Below, piece by piece: positions 26,170-34,482 of a stretch of 64,000 nt of DNA (within the stretch, counting starts at the first letter, position 1; every line of letters starts with the position of its first letter). The DNA is from Pelomonas margarita (GTDB lineage Bacteria > Pseudomonadota > Gammaproteobacteria > Burkholderiales > Burkholderiaceae_C): assembly GCF_043555875.1 (NCBI RefSeq), contig NZ_JBIGHW010000010.1, positions 62,001 through 126,000 of the forward strand, read 5' to 3'. Under the pieces are notes generated by a model. That model was given only the letters and a program-made list of their open reading frames with translations. It was not told the DNA's origin and ran no database searches. The position numbers and the translations under genes were made by a program.

Positions 26170-28415
26170 GCGTTCACCGTGTGTGCACTGGGATTGGGGG
26201 CGACCACCATCAGGCCGCCGTCATCGGCGCCTTCGGCATCGACTCGCCGCGCCTGCGCTTCCCACAGCCGCCAGTAGTGGCCCTGCATCGCGATCAGATC
26301 GTCGTGCGGCCCCAGCTCGACGATCTCGCCCCGGTCCATCACGACCAGCCGGTCGGCCTTGCGCAAAGTGCTCAGGCGGTGGGCGATGGCGATGGTCGTG
26401 CGGCCCTTGACGAGGTTGTCCAGCGCGCGCTGGATCTCCTTCTCGGTCTCGGTGTCGACGGCGCTGGTGGCCTCGTCGAGGATGAGGATGGCCGGGTCGA
26501 TCAGCAGCGCGCGGGCGATGGAGATGCGCTGGCGCTCGCCGCCGGACAGGCCCTGGCCGCGCTCGCCGACGAGGCTGTCGTAGCCGTGCGGCAGGCGCAG
26601 GATGAACTCGTGCGCATGGGCCGCGCGGGCGGCAGCGACGATCTCGTCACGTGTGGCGCCCGGCTTGCCGTAGGCGATGTTCTCGGCGATGGTGCCGAAG
26701 AACAGGAAGGGCTCCTGCAGCACCAGGCCGATGTGACTGCGGTAGTCGGCCACCTTGACGCGGCGCAGGTCCACGCCGTCCACCTTGATGGCGCCCTCGG
26801 TCACGTCGTAGAAGCGGCAGATCAGGTTCACCAGCGTGCTCTTGCCCGAGCCGCTGTGGCCCACCAGGCCCACCATCTCGCCGGGGCGGATGTCCAGGTT
26901 CAGCGTGCGGATAACGGAGCGCGAGCCGTAGCGGAAGTTGACGCCCTGCATCGAGATGGCGCCGGTGACGTTCTCGAACGGCTGCGGGTTGACGGGATCG
27001 GGCACGTTGGACACGTGGTCGAGGATGTCGAAGATGCGCTTGGCGCCGGCCGCGGCCTTCTGCGTGACGGAGACGATGCGGCTCATGGAGTCCAGCCGCG
27101 CATAGAAGCGGCCGATGTAGGCCAGGAAGGCCGTCAGCACACCCACCGTGATGCTCTGGTGCGCGATCAGCCAGATGCCGATGCCCCAGACGACCAGCAG
27201 GCCCATCTCGGTCAGCAGCGCGACGGTGGGCGTGAACAGGCTCCAGGTCTTGTTCAGGCGGTCGTTCACCTGCAGGTTGGCGGCGTTGGCGGCCTTGAAG
27301 CGCCTCGCCTCGCGAGCCTCCTGCGCGAAGGCCTTGACGACGCGGATGCCGGGGATGGTGTCGGCCAGAATGTTGGTGACTTCGCCCCACACGCGGTCGA
27401 TCTTCTCGAAGCCGGTGCGCAGCCGGTCGCGCACGAGTTGAATGAGCCACGCGATGAAGGGCAGCGGCACCAGCGTCGCCAGCGCCAGACCAGGGTGGAT
27501 GCTGAACAGGATGATGGCCGTCATGCCCAGCATCAGCACGTCGGTGATGAAGTCCAGCGCGTGAAGGCTGAGGAACACGCTGATGCGGTCGGTTTCGGAG
27601 CCGATGCGCGCCATCAGGTCGCCGGTGCGCTTGTTGCCGAAGTATTCCAGAGACAGGCCCAGCAGGTGCTCGAACGTGGCTGTGCGCAGATCCGCCGCGA
27701 TGCGCTCCGACACCAGCGCCAGCAGGTAGGTCTTGGCCCAGCCCAGCACCCAAGACACCAGCGCCGCGCCCAGCAGGCCGCTCAGCAGTAGCGCCACCAG
27801 CCCGGTGTCGATGGCCTGACCGTTCTGGAAGGGGATGAGCACCCGGTCCATCAGCGGCATGGTCAAGTAGGGCGCCACCAGCGTCGCGCCCGTGGCGCCC
27901 AGCATCAGCGCAAAGCCCAGCAGGAGCTGCCCCTGATAAGGCCTGGCGAAGCGCCACAGGCGCAGCAGCACCCAGGTGCTGGGCGGCGCGCTGGACTCGC
28001 CGAAATCGAAGTCCTCGCCCTCCTCCTCGGGCTCGGGCAGCGGCTGGCCGGCCAGCCGCTGCACCTCGCGCTCGAAGGCGTCCACCAAGCGCACGGCCGC
28101 CGGGTTGCCCGCCAGCGTGAAGCGCCAGCGCGCCAGCCGGCCAGCGGCGTCCAGCAGTTCCAGGAAGGCCAGCCCGCCGTGGTCGCTGAGCTTGAGCGCC
28201 TGGCCCGGCGCCAGCGCGTGCTCGCTCCAAGTACCGGTGGCGGGTTCGAAGGCGCGCAGATGTGAACTCGTCAACGCCAGCAGGCCCTGGGCGAAACGCC
28301 CCTGCGCGTCCAGGTCAACCTCCACGGTCGCCAGCACGTTCTCGCCAGCCAGGAGCCGCCCCTGCAGCGCGGCCGATTGCGGATGAGGTGCTGTCACTGG
28401 AAGTAGGTCTTGCAT
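26166..28415 (-). CDS. ABC exporter with extra N-terminal domain, cyanophycin-locus associated
   Basis: A 749-residue fused permease-ATPase half-transporter of the inner membrane. ATG 28413-28415 begins MQDLLPVTAP. Residues about 17-125 form an extra soluble domain of strand-rich text ending in a helix (FAQGLLALTSSHLRAFEP, LAFLELLDAAGRLARWRFT), loosely like bacterial PH domains. A linker at 128-140 is strongly acidic. About six membrane segments follow from residue 160. The nucleotide-binding domain is intact: Walker A GHSGSGKST (519-527), signature LSGGE (623-627), Walker B ending at Asp647 (ILILDEATS), and H-loop IAHRLST. It would act as a homodimer. Substrate unknown. It diverges from the cyanophycin synthetase genes across 88 bases. 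Confidence 0.87.
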   Translation of the reverse strand: MQDLLPVTAPHPQSAALQGRLLAGENVLATVEVDLDAQGRFAQGLLALTSSHLRAFEPATGTWSEHALAPGQALKLSDHGGLAFLELLDAAGRLARWRFTLAGNPAAVRLVDAFEREVQRLAGQPLPEPEEEGEDFDFGESSAPPSTWVLLRLWRFARPYQGQLLLGFALMLGATGATLVAPYLTMPLMDRVLIPFQNGQAIDTGLVALLLSGLLGAALVSWVLGWAKTYLLALVSERIAADLRTATFEHLLGLSLEYFGNKRTGDLMARIGSETDRISVFLSLHALDFITDVLMLGMTAIILFSIHPGLALATLVPLPFIAWLIQLVRDRLRTGFEKIDRVWGEVTNILADTIPGIRVVKAFAQEAREARRFKAANAANLQVNDRLNKTWSLFTPTVALLTEMGLLVVWGIGIWLIAHQSITVGVLTAFLAYIGRFYARLDSMSRIVSVTQKAAAGAKRIFDILDHVSNVPDPVNPQPFENVTGAISMQGVNFRYGSRSVIRTLNLDIRPGEMVGLVGHSGSGKSTLVNLICRFYDVTEGAIKVDGVDLRRVKVADYRSHIGLVLQEPFLFFGTIAENIAYGKPGATRDEIVAAARAAHAHEFILRLPHGYDSLVGERGQGLSGGERQRISIARALLIDPAILILDEATSAVDTETEKEIQRALDNLVKGRTTIAIAHRLSTLRKADRLVVMDRGEIVELGPHDDLIAMQGHYWRLWEAQARRVDAEGADDGGLMVVAPNPSAHTVNA

Positions 28416-28503
28416 GCAGTTGTTGGCTCGGAAGGGCTGACCTGATTCTCCCCGATGACTTCGGCGCACAATTCCGGGCGCCCGCCGCGCCCAAACCACC
28501 CCC

Positions 28504-30678
28504 ATGAGCAAAAAAGAAGACATCCGCCTGCTGCGCATCAACTACCTGCGCGGACCCAACATGTGGACCTACCGGCCTGTGCTGGAGGTCTGGCTGGACC
28601 TGGGCGAGCTGGAGGACTTCCCCTCCAATGTGCTGCCTGGCTTCAACGACCGCCTGACCGCCGCCCTGCCCGCGCTGATCGAGCACCACTGCGGCGTCGG
28701 CGAACGCGGCGGCTTCATCGAACGCCTGCGTGACGGTACCTGGATGGGCCATGTGCTGGAGCACATCGTCATCGAGCTGCTGAACCTGGCCGGCATGCCC
28801 ACAGGCTTCGGCCAGACGCGCAGCACCAGCCAGCGCGGCGTCTACCGCATGGTGTTCCGAGCCCGGGACGAGCAGGTGGCCCGCGCGGCGCTGGCCGAGG
28901 GCCACGCCCTCATCATGGCCACGATCAACGACCAGCCCTTCGACGTGCCCGCCGCCATCGCCCGGCTGCGCGACAAGTTGGACGACTGCTACCTGGGGCC
29001 CTCCACGGCGGCCATCGTGGCGGCCGCGACCGACCGCCGCATCCCGCACATCCGCCTGAACGACGGCAACCTCGTGCAACTGGGCCACGGCGCGCGCCAG
29101 CGCCGCATCTGGACGGCCGAGACCGACATGACCAGCGCCATCGCCGAAGGCATTGCCGGCGACAAGGACCTGACCAAGACGCTGCTCAAGGCCGTGGGCG
29201 TGCCGGTGCCCGAGGGTGAAGAGGTCAAGAGCGCCGCTGCCGCCTGGCGCGCCGCGCAGGACATCGGTCTGCCCGTCGTCATCAAGCCTAGCGACGGCAA
29301 CCATGGCCGTGGCGTCACGCTGGACATCACGAACGAAGCCGACTGCGAGGCGGCCTTCAAGCTGGCGGACGAGGAAGGCTCGTCGGTGCTGGTGGAAAGC
29401 TACATCCGCGGCAACGAGCACCGCGTGCTGGTCGTCGGCGGCCAGGTCGTGGCGGCCGCGCGCGGCGAGGCCGCGTGGATCCACGGCGACGGCACGCACA
29501 CCGTGGCCCAGCTGATCGACCTGCAAATTAACACCGACCCGCGCCGCGGCGTCACCGAGGAGTTCCCGCTCAACAAGATCGTGCTGGGCGACGACCCCGT
29601 CGTGCTGCTGGACCTGCAGCGCCAAGGCGTCACGCCCGACGCCGTGCCGCCAGCCGGCAAGGCCGTGCTGATCCAGCGCAACGGTAATGTCGCCCTCGAC
29701 TGCACGGCCGACGTGCACCCCGAGGTGGCGCACGCCGTGTCGCTGGCCGCGCGTACCGTGGGGCTGGACATCGCCGGCGTGGACCTCGTCACTGAAGACA
29801 TCGCCAAGCCGCTGAGCGAGACTGGCGGCGCCATCGTCGAGGTGAACGCCGGCCCCGGCCTGCTGATGCACCTGAAGCCTGCCGGCGGCGCGCCGCAGCC
29901 CGTGGGCCAGGCCATCATCGACCACCTGTTTGCCGAGGACGAGAGCGGCCGCATTCCCATCGTCGGCGTGGCCGGCTCGCGCGGTGGGCGCCAGATCGCC
30001 CGCCTCGTCGCCTGGCTGCTGCACCTGAACGGCCGCCATGTGGGACTGGCCTGCCGTGACGGCCTGTTCCTGGGCACCCGCCGTGTCGAGAAGAAGGACA
30101 GCGCACGCTGGGACGCTGCCCACCGCCTGCTGATGAACCGCGGCGTGAACGCGGTCGTCGTCGAGAACGATGCCGCCAGCATCCTGCGCGACGGCCTGGC
30201 CTATGACCGCGCCGCCGTCGGCGTCGTCACCGACTTGGACGGCATCGCCGACCTGGCCGAGTTCGACGTGCAGGACGTGGACCAGCTCTACAAGGTGCTG
30301 CGCACCCAGGTCGACGTGGTGCTCAGCGACGGCGCCAGCGTGCTGCACGCGGCCCACCCGCGCCTGGTGGACATGGCCGAGCTCAGCGATGGCGAGGTCG
30401 TCTTCTACGCCGAGGACGGTAGCCTGGACGCGCTGCAGCACCACCGCGACCGCGGCGGCCGTGCCGTCTTCCTGCGCGGCGGTGCCGCCGTGCTGGCCCA
30501 AGGCCCGGCCGAGACGCCCGGCGCGAACATCGACGCGTTGCTGCGCCGTTTCGGCGCGCCCGTCCCTGACGCGGCCACGCTGCTGGCCGCCGTGGCCGCG
30601 GCCTGGGCGCTGGGCATTTCGCCCGAGCTGATCGCTGCCGGCCTGGACACCTTCGTGCCCGAGCTCCACCTCGCCTGA
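28504..30678 (+). CDS. Cyanophycin synthetase paralog with degenerate Mur-ligase P-loop (CphA'/CphA2-like)
   Basis: A 724-residue cyanophycin synthetase homolog. Residues 1-160 are the N domain and retain MGHVLEHIVIELLNLAG with His83, Glu86, His87 and Glu91, a metal-site-like pattern. Residues about 215-480 form an ATP-grasp domain (VVIKPSDGNHGRG, 258-270; VEVNAGPG, 446-452). The Mur-ligase-like domain begins at about 484. Its P-loop reads GSRGGRQ (491-497) instead of GTNGKTT, so the catalytic lysine and both hydroxyl residues are gone. The domain also stops short, lacking the usual C-terminal part. It could polymerise beta-Asp-Arg dipeptides as CphA2 does, or serve an accessory role. It lies 22 bases before canonical cphA. 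Confidence 0.88.
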   Translation: MSKKEDIRLLRINYLRGPNMWTYRPVLEVWLDLGELEDFPSNVLPGFNDRLTAALPALIEHHCGVGERGGFIERLRDGTWMGHVLEHIVIELLNLAGMPTGFGQTRSTSQRGVYRMVFRARDEQVARAALAEGHALIMATINDQPFDVPAAIARLRDKLDDCYLGPSTAAIVAAATDRRIPHIRLNDGNLVQLGHGARQRRIWTAETDMTSAIAEGIAGDKDLTKTLLKAVGVPVPEGEEVKSAAAAWRAAQDIGLPVVIKPSDGNHGRGVTLDITNEADCEAAFKLADEEGSSVLVESYIRGNEHRVLVVGGQVVAAARGEAAWIHGDGTHTVAQLIDLQINTDPRRGVTEEFPLNKIVLGDDPVVLLDLQRQGVTPDAVPPAGKAVLIQRNGNVALDCTADVHPEVAHAVSLAARTVGLDIAGVDLVTEDIAKPLSETGGAIVEVNAGPGLLMHLKPAGGAPQPVGQAIIDHLFAEDESGRIPIVGVAGSRGGRQIARLVAWLLHLNGRHVGLACRDGLFLGTRRVEKKDSARWDAAHRLLMNRGVNAVVVENDAASILRDGLAYDRAAVGVVTDLDGIADLAEFDVQDVDQLYKVLRTQVDVVLSDGASVLHAAHPRLVDMAELSDGEVVFYAEDGSLDALQHHRDRGGRAVFLRGGAAVLAQGPAETPGANIDALLRRFGAPVPDAATLLAAVAAAWALGISPELIAAGLDTFVPELHLA

Positions 30679-30700
30679 CGTCAACAGACCCCACAACACC

Positions 30701-33262
30701 ATGGACGTTTCCCGCACCCGCGCGCTGCGCGGCCCCAACATGTGGAGCCGCCACACGGCCATCGAGGCCGTCGTGCATTGCAATGACGCCGAACGCTCGC
30801 TGGAGCGCCTGCCCGGCTTTGAGGCCCGGCTGCGCCAGCGCTTCCCCACCATCGGCGCGCTGCGCGCCGACGCCTCACTGGCCCAGGTGCTGGAGCAGGC
30901 GACGCTGGCGCTGCAGGCCCAGGCGGGCTGCCCGGTCACCTTCAGCCAGACCCATGTCACGCCGGAGTCCGGCACCTACCAGATCGTTATCGAGTACAGC
31001 GAAGAGGACGTCGGCCGCCTCGCCTTTGAGCACGCGGTCCAGCTGGTCAACGCCGCGCTGGACGACAGCGCCTTTGATGCCGACACCGTGCTGGCCGCCC
31101 TGCGCGAGCTGGACGAGGACATCCGCCTCGGCCCGTCCACCGGCTCCATCGTCAACGCGGCACAGGCGCGCGGCATCCCGTTCCGGCGCCTGACGCAGGG
31201 CAGCCTGGTGCAGTTCGGCTGGGGCGCCAAGCAGCGCCGCATCTGGGCCGCCGAGGTCGATGCGACCAGCGCCGTCAGCGAGTCCATCGCGCAGGACAAG
31301 GATCTCTGCAAGCGCCTGCTGCAGGCCGCCGGCGTGCCGGTGCCCATCGGCCGCCCGGTGGACTCGCCGGACGACGGCTGGGCCGTCGCGCAGGAGATCG
31401 GCTTGCCGGTCGTCGTGAAGCCGCAGGACGGCAACCAGGGCAAGGGCGTCACGGTCAACGTGGTGGACCGTGCGCACTTCGACATCGCCTACAAGGCGGC
31501 CGACGAGATCGGCCAAGTCATGGTGGAGAAGTTCCTGCCCGGCGGCGACTACCGGCTGCTGGTCATCGGCGACAAGCTCATCGCCGCCGCCCGCCGCGAC
31601 CCGCCGCACGTCATTGGCGACGGCCAGCTGACCGTCAAGCAGCTGGTCGACAAGGTCAACAGCGACCCGCGCCGAGGTGACGGCCACGCCACCTCGCTGA
31701 CCAAGATCCGCTTCGACGACATCGCCGTCGCGCGCCTCACGCAGCAAGGCCTGACGCCCGAGTCCGTGCCCGAGAAGGGTCAGCGCGTCATCCTGCGCAA
31801 CAACGCCAACCTGTCCACCGGCGGCACCGCCACCGACGTGACGGACGACGTGCACCCCGAGGTGGCCGCACGCGCCATCGCGGCCGCGCAGGTCGTGGGC
31901 CTGCATGTGTGCGGCGTGGACGTGGTGGCCGAGAGCGTGCTGCGCCCGCTGGAGGAGATCAACGGCGGCATCGTCGAGGTCAACGCCGCGCCGGGTCTGC
32001 GCATGCACCTGAGCCCCAGTTTCGGCAAGGGCCGCAACGTCGGCGAGGCCATCGTTGGCCACCTGTTCGGCACCGGAAACAAGGCAGAGGACGGCCGCAT
32101 CCCCGTCGTGGCCGTCACCGGCACCAACGGCAAGACCACTGTCACGCGCCTGATTGCGCACATGTTCGCCAGCTGCGGCCTGAAAGTGGGCATGACGAAC
32201 ACCGACGGCGTCTACGTAGACGGCCGCCAGATCGACAGCGGAGACTGCTCCGGCCCCAAGAGCGCGCGCAACGTGCTGATGCACCCTGACGTGGAGGCCG
32301 CCGTGCTGGAAACAGCGCGCGGCGGCATCCTGCGCGAGGGCCTGGGCTTCGACCGCTGCCAGGTCGCCGTCGTCACCAACGTCGGCGCGGGCGACCACCT
32401 GGGCATGAACTTCCTGCATACGGCAGAAGACCTGGTGCTGGTCAAGCGCGTCATCGTGCAGAACGTGGCGCCAAGTGGCTACGCGGTGCTCAACGCGACC
32501 GACCCGCTGACCGCGCAGATGGCTGCCATCTGCCCCGGCCAGGTCATCTACTTCGCGGCCGACCGTCACCACCCGGTGATGGCCACGCACCGCGCCCAGG
32601 GCAAGCGCTGCGTCTACGTGGACGGCGACCAGCTCGTCGCCGCGCAGGGCGTGTGGCGCGAGAGCATCCCGCTGCGCGACATCCCGCTGACGCGCGGCGG
32701 CGTCATCGGCTTCCAGGTCGAGAACGCGATGGCCGCCGTGGCCGCGGCCTGGGGCGTGGGGCTGGACTGGGACACCATTCGCCGCGGCGTGGGCAGCTTC
32801 GCGAATGACGCCGACAACGCGCCCGGCCGCTTCAACGTCATGGACTATCGCGGCGCCACCGTCATCGCCGACTACGGCCACAACGGCGACGCGATGAAGG
32901 CGCTTGTCGGCGCCGTCGCCGCGATGCCGGCAAACAAGCGCTCGGTGGTCATCAGCGGCGCCGGTGACCGGCGCGACGAGGACATCCGCGTGCAGACTGA
33001 AATCCTCGGCGCCGCGTTCGACGAGGTCATCCTCTACGAAGACGCCTGCCAGCGCGGTCGCGAGGCCGGCGAGGTGGTGGCGCTGCTGCGTGCCGGGCTG
33101 ACAGGCGCCGCGCGCACCACGCATATCGAAGAGATCGTCGGCGAGTTCATTGCCATCGACCGGGCGCTGGCCCGCCTGCAGCCGGGCGACCTGTGCCTGG
33201 TGCTGGTGGACCAGGTGGAAGAGGCGCTGGCGCACCTGGCGAAGCGGATCACGGAAGGCTGA
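30701..33262 (+). CDS. cphA: Cyanophycin synthetase, canonical P-loop form
   Basis: Non-ribosomal synthesis of multi-L-arginyl-poly-L-aspartate, a cytosolic nitrogen store. It has 853 residues. The ATP-grasp domain adds aspartate to the backbone (VVVKPQDGNQGKGV, 237-250; EVNAAPGLRMHL). The Mur-ligase-like domain adds arginine, with an intact P-loop GTNGKTT at 474-480 and MTNTDGVYVDG. The C-terminal ligase domain is complete (ADYGHNGDAMKALVGA, SGAGDRRDEDI). In the N domain the segment aligned to the paralog's His/Glu motif reads AQVLEQATLALQ (61-72), lacking both histidines and the second glutamate. An N-domain hydrolytic site is therefore unlikely here. Probably co-transcribed with the upstream paralog. 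No cyanophycinase gene lies in the window. Confidence 0.95.
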   Translation: MDVSRTRALRGPNMWSRHTAIEAVVHCNDAERSLERLPGFEARLRQRFPTIGALRADASLAQVLEQATLALQAQAGCPVTFSQTHVTPESGTYQIVIEYSEEDVGRLAFEHAVQLVNAALDDSAFDADTVLAALRELDEDIRLGPSTGSIVNAAQARGIPFRRLTQGSLVQFGWGAKQRRIWAAEVDATSAVSESIAQDKDLCKRLLQAAGVPVPIGRPVDSPDDGWAVAQEIGLPVVVKPQDGNQGKGVTVNVVDRAHFDIAYKAADEIGQVMVEKFLPGGDYRLLVIGDKLIAAARRDPPHVIGDGQLTVKQLVDKVNSDPRRGDGHATSLTKIRFDDIAVARLTQQGLTPESVPEKGQRVILRNNANLSTGGTATDVTDDVHPEVAARAIAAAQVVGLHVCGVDVVAESVLRPLEEINGGIVEVNAAPGLRMHLSPSFGKGRNVGEAIVGHLFGTGNKAEDGRIPVVAVTGTNGKTTVTRLIAHMFASCGLKVGMTNTDGVYVDGRQIDSGDCSGPKSARNVLMHPDVEAAVLETARGGILREGLGFDRCQVAVVTNVGAGDHLGMNFLHTAEDLVLVKRVIVQNVAPSGYAVLNATDPLTAQMAAICPGQVIYFAADRHHPVMATHRAQGKRCVYVDGDQLVAAQGVWRESIPLRDIPLTRGGVIGFQVENAMAAVAAAWGVGLDWDTIRRGVGSFANDADNAPGRFNVMDYRGATVIADYGHNGDAMKALVGAVAAMPANKRSVVISGAGDRRDEDIRVQTEILGAAFDEVILYEDACQRGREAGEVVALLRAGLTGAARTTHIEEIVGEFIAIDRALARLQPGDLCLVLVDQVEEALAHLAKRITEG

Positions 33263-33286
33263 CCCCGCTCAGCCTGCTGAGCGAAT

Positions 33287-33320
33287 GCACGCCGCCCCGG
33301 TGCAAGCCGGGGCGGCGTGC
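33287..33320 (+). terminator. Strong hairpin after cphA
   Basis: A perfect 14-base stem GCACGCCGCCCCGG (33287-33300) with CCGGGGCGGCGTGC (33307-33320) and a 6-base loop, 24 bases past the cphA stop. No T tract follows, so the hairpin may stop polymerase inefficiently or stabilise the cphA transcript. Confidence 0.7.
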
Positions 33321-33360
33321 TAGCTTGCGCGACCCGTTTTCTGGCCACACAGCCCTTGCC

Positions 33361-34482
33361 ATGAAGCCTCTGCTGAAGTCTCTCGCCGCGGTGTCGCTGC
33401 TCGCTGCCGCCACCGCCTTGGCGCAAGTCCCCAAGCTGGAAGTCGCCAACCCCGAGAAGCTGCTGCGCATCGTCGACAAACTGCCTGCGCCGACCGCTGC
33501 GCCGCCAGCGGAGAAAGACCTGACGGCCTATCTGCTTGTCTACTTCAAGGACGAGACGCACGACATCTACTTCGCCACCTCGCCCGACGGCTACACCTTC
33601 ACCGACGTCAACGGCGGCCAGCCCATCTTCCTGGGCCGCGTTCTGGCTGAACAGAAGGGCGTGCGCGACCCGCACTTGATGCGCGGACCCGACGGCACCT
33701 TCTACCTGGCGATGACCGACCTGCACATCTTCGCCAAGCCCGCCGGTCTGCGCGAGACCGAGTGGGAACGCCCGGGCGAGGACTACGGCTGGGGCAACAA
33801 CCGCAACCTCATCTTCATGAAGTCGCGCGACCTCCTGCACTGGACGCACAGCCGCGTGCCGGTCGCCCAGCGCTTCCCGCAGGCCGGCGACCTCGGCGTG
33901 GTGTGGGCACCCCAGACCATCTGGGACGACAAGGCCGGCAAGCCCATGGTCTATTACACGACCCGCGTGAGGAAGACCCAGGACCACCTCGTCTACGCCT
34001 ATGCCGACGAGGCGTTCACGACGCTGACCACCGCGCCCGAGCGCCTGTTCACCTACCCCATCGCCGGCAAGAACGCGATCGACGGCGACATCACGAAGAT
34101 CGGCGACCGCTTCCACATGTTCTACGTTGCCCACGACAAGCCCGGCCACCTGCGCCAGGCCATCTCGGACCGCATCAACGGCGGCTACGCCTTCAATCCG
34201 CAGAAGATCGACCCCGAGACCGTGGCCACCGAGGCGCCCAACCTGTGGCGCCGCCACGGCACCGACACCTGGGTGCTGATGTACGACGTGTTCGGCGCCA
34301 AGCCGCGCAACAACATGGGTTTCTCAGAGACGACCGACTTCGTCAACTTCAAGAACCTCGGCCGCTTCAACGAAGCCGCTTCGCCGATGAAGGCGACCAA
34401 CTTCGTCGGCGCCAAGCATGGTGCGGTGATCTCCATCTCGCCGGACGAGGCCAAGCGCCTTCAGCACTACTTCGCCCGATGA
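33361..34482 (+). CDS. Secreted GH43-type glycoside hydrolase (arabinosidase-like)
   Basis: A 373-residue exported enzyme with a Sec signal peptide (about residues 1-21, LKSLAAVSLLAAATALAQ). The remainder has the five-bladed propeller text of glycoside hydrolase family 43: VRDPHLMRGPDGTFYLAMTD with a candidate catalytic Asp, VVWAPQTIWDDKAGKPMVYYTT, AIDGDITKIGDRFHMFYVAHD with the transition-state Asp, and TEAPNLWRR with the candidate acid Glu. It probably removes arabinose or xylose units from plant polysaccharides in the periplasm or outside. The stop codon overlaps the start of the following GH51 gene, so they form a pair. No sugar transporter or regulator is adjacent. Confidence 0.85.
   Translation: MKPLLKSLAAVSLLAAATALAQVPKLEVANPEKLLRIVDKLPAPTAAPPAEKDLTAYLLVYFKDETHDIYFATSPDGYTFTDVNGGQPIFLGRVLAEQKGVRDPHLMRGPDGTFYLAMTDLHIFAKPAGLRETEWERPGEDYGWGNNRNLIFMKSRDLLHWTHSRVPVAQRFPQAGDLGVVWAPQTIWDDKAGKPMVYYTTRVRKTQDHLVYAYADEAFTTLTTAPERLFTYPIAGKNAIDGDITKIGDRFHMFYVAHDKPGHLRQAISDRINGGYAFNPQKIDPETVATEAPNLWRRHGTDTWVLMYDVFGAKPRNNMGFSETTDFVNFKNLGRFNEAASPMKATNFVGAKHGAVISISPDEAKRLQHYFAR

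Noticed and set aside
28416..28503. Promoters in the ABC-cyanophycin divergent region
   Set aside because: Neither strand shows a -35/-10 pair with acceptable match and spacing; I cannot support a specific site.
28315..30975. Long minus-strand open frame opposite the cyanophycin synthetase paralog
   Set aside because: Antisense shadow. The plus-strand protein carries ATP-grasp and N-domain motifs; the minus-strand text has none.
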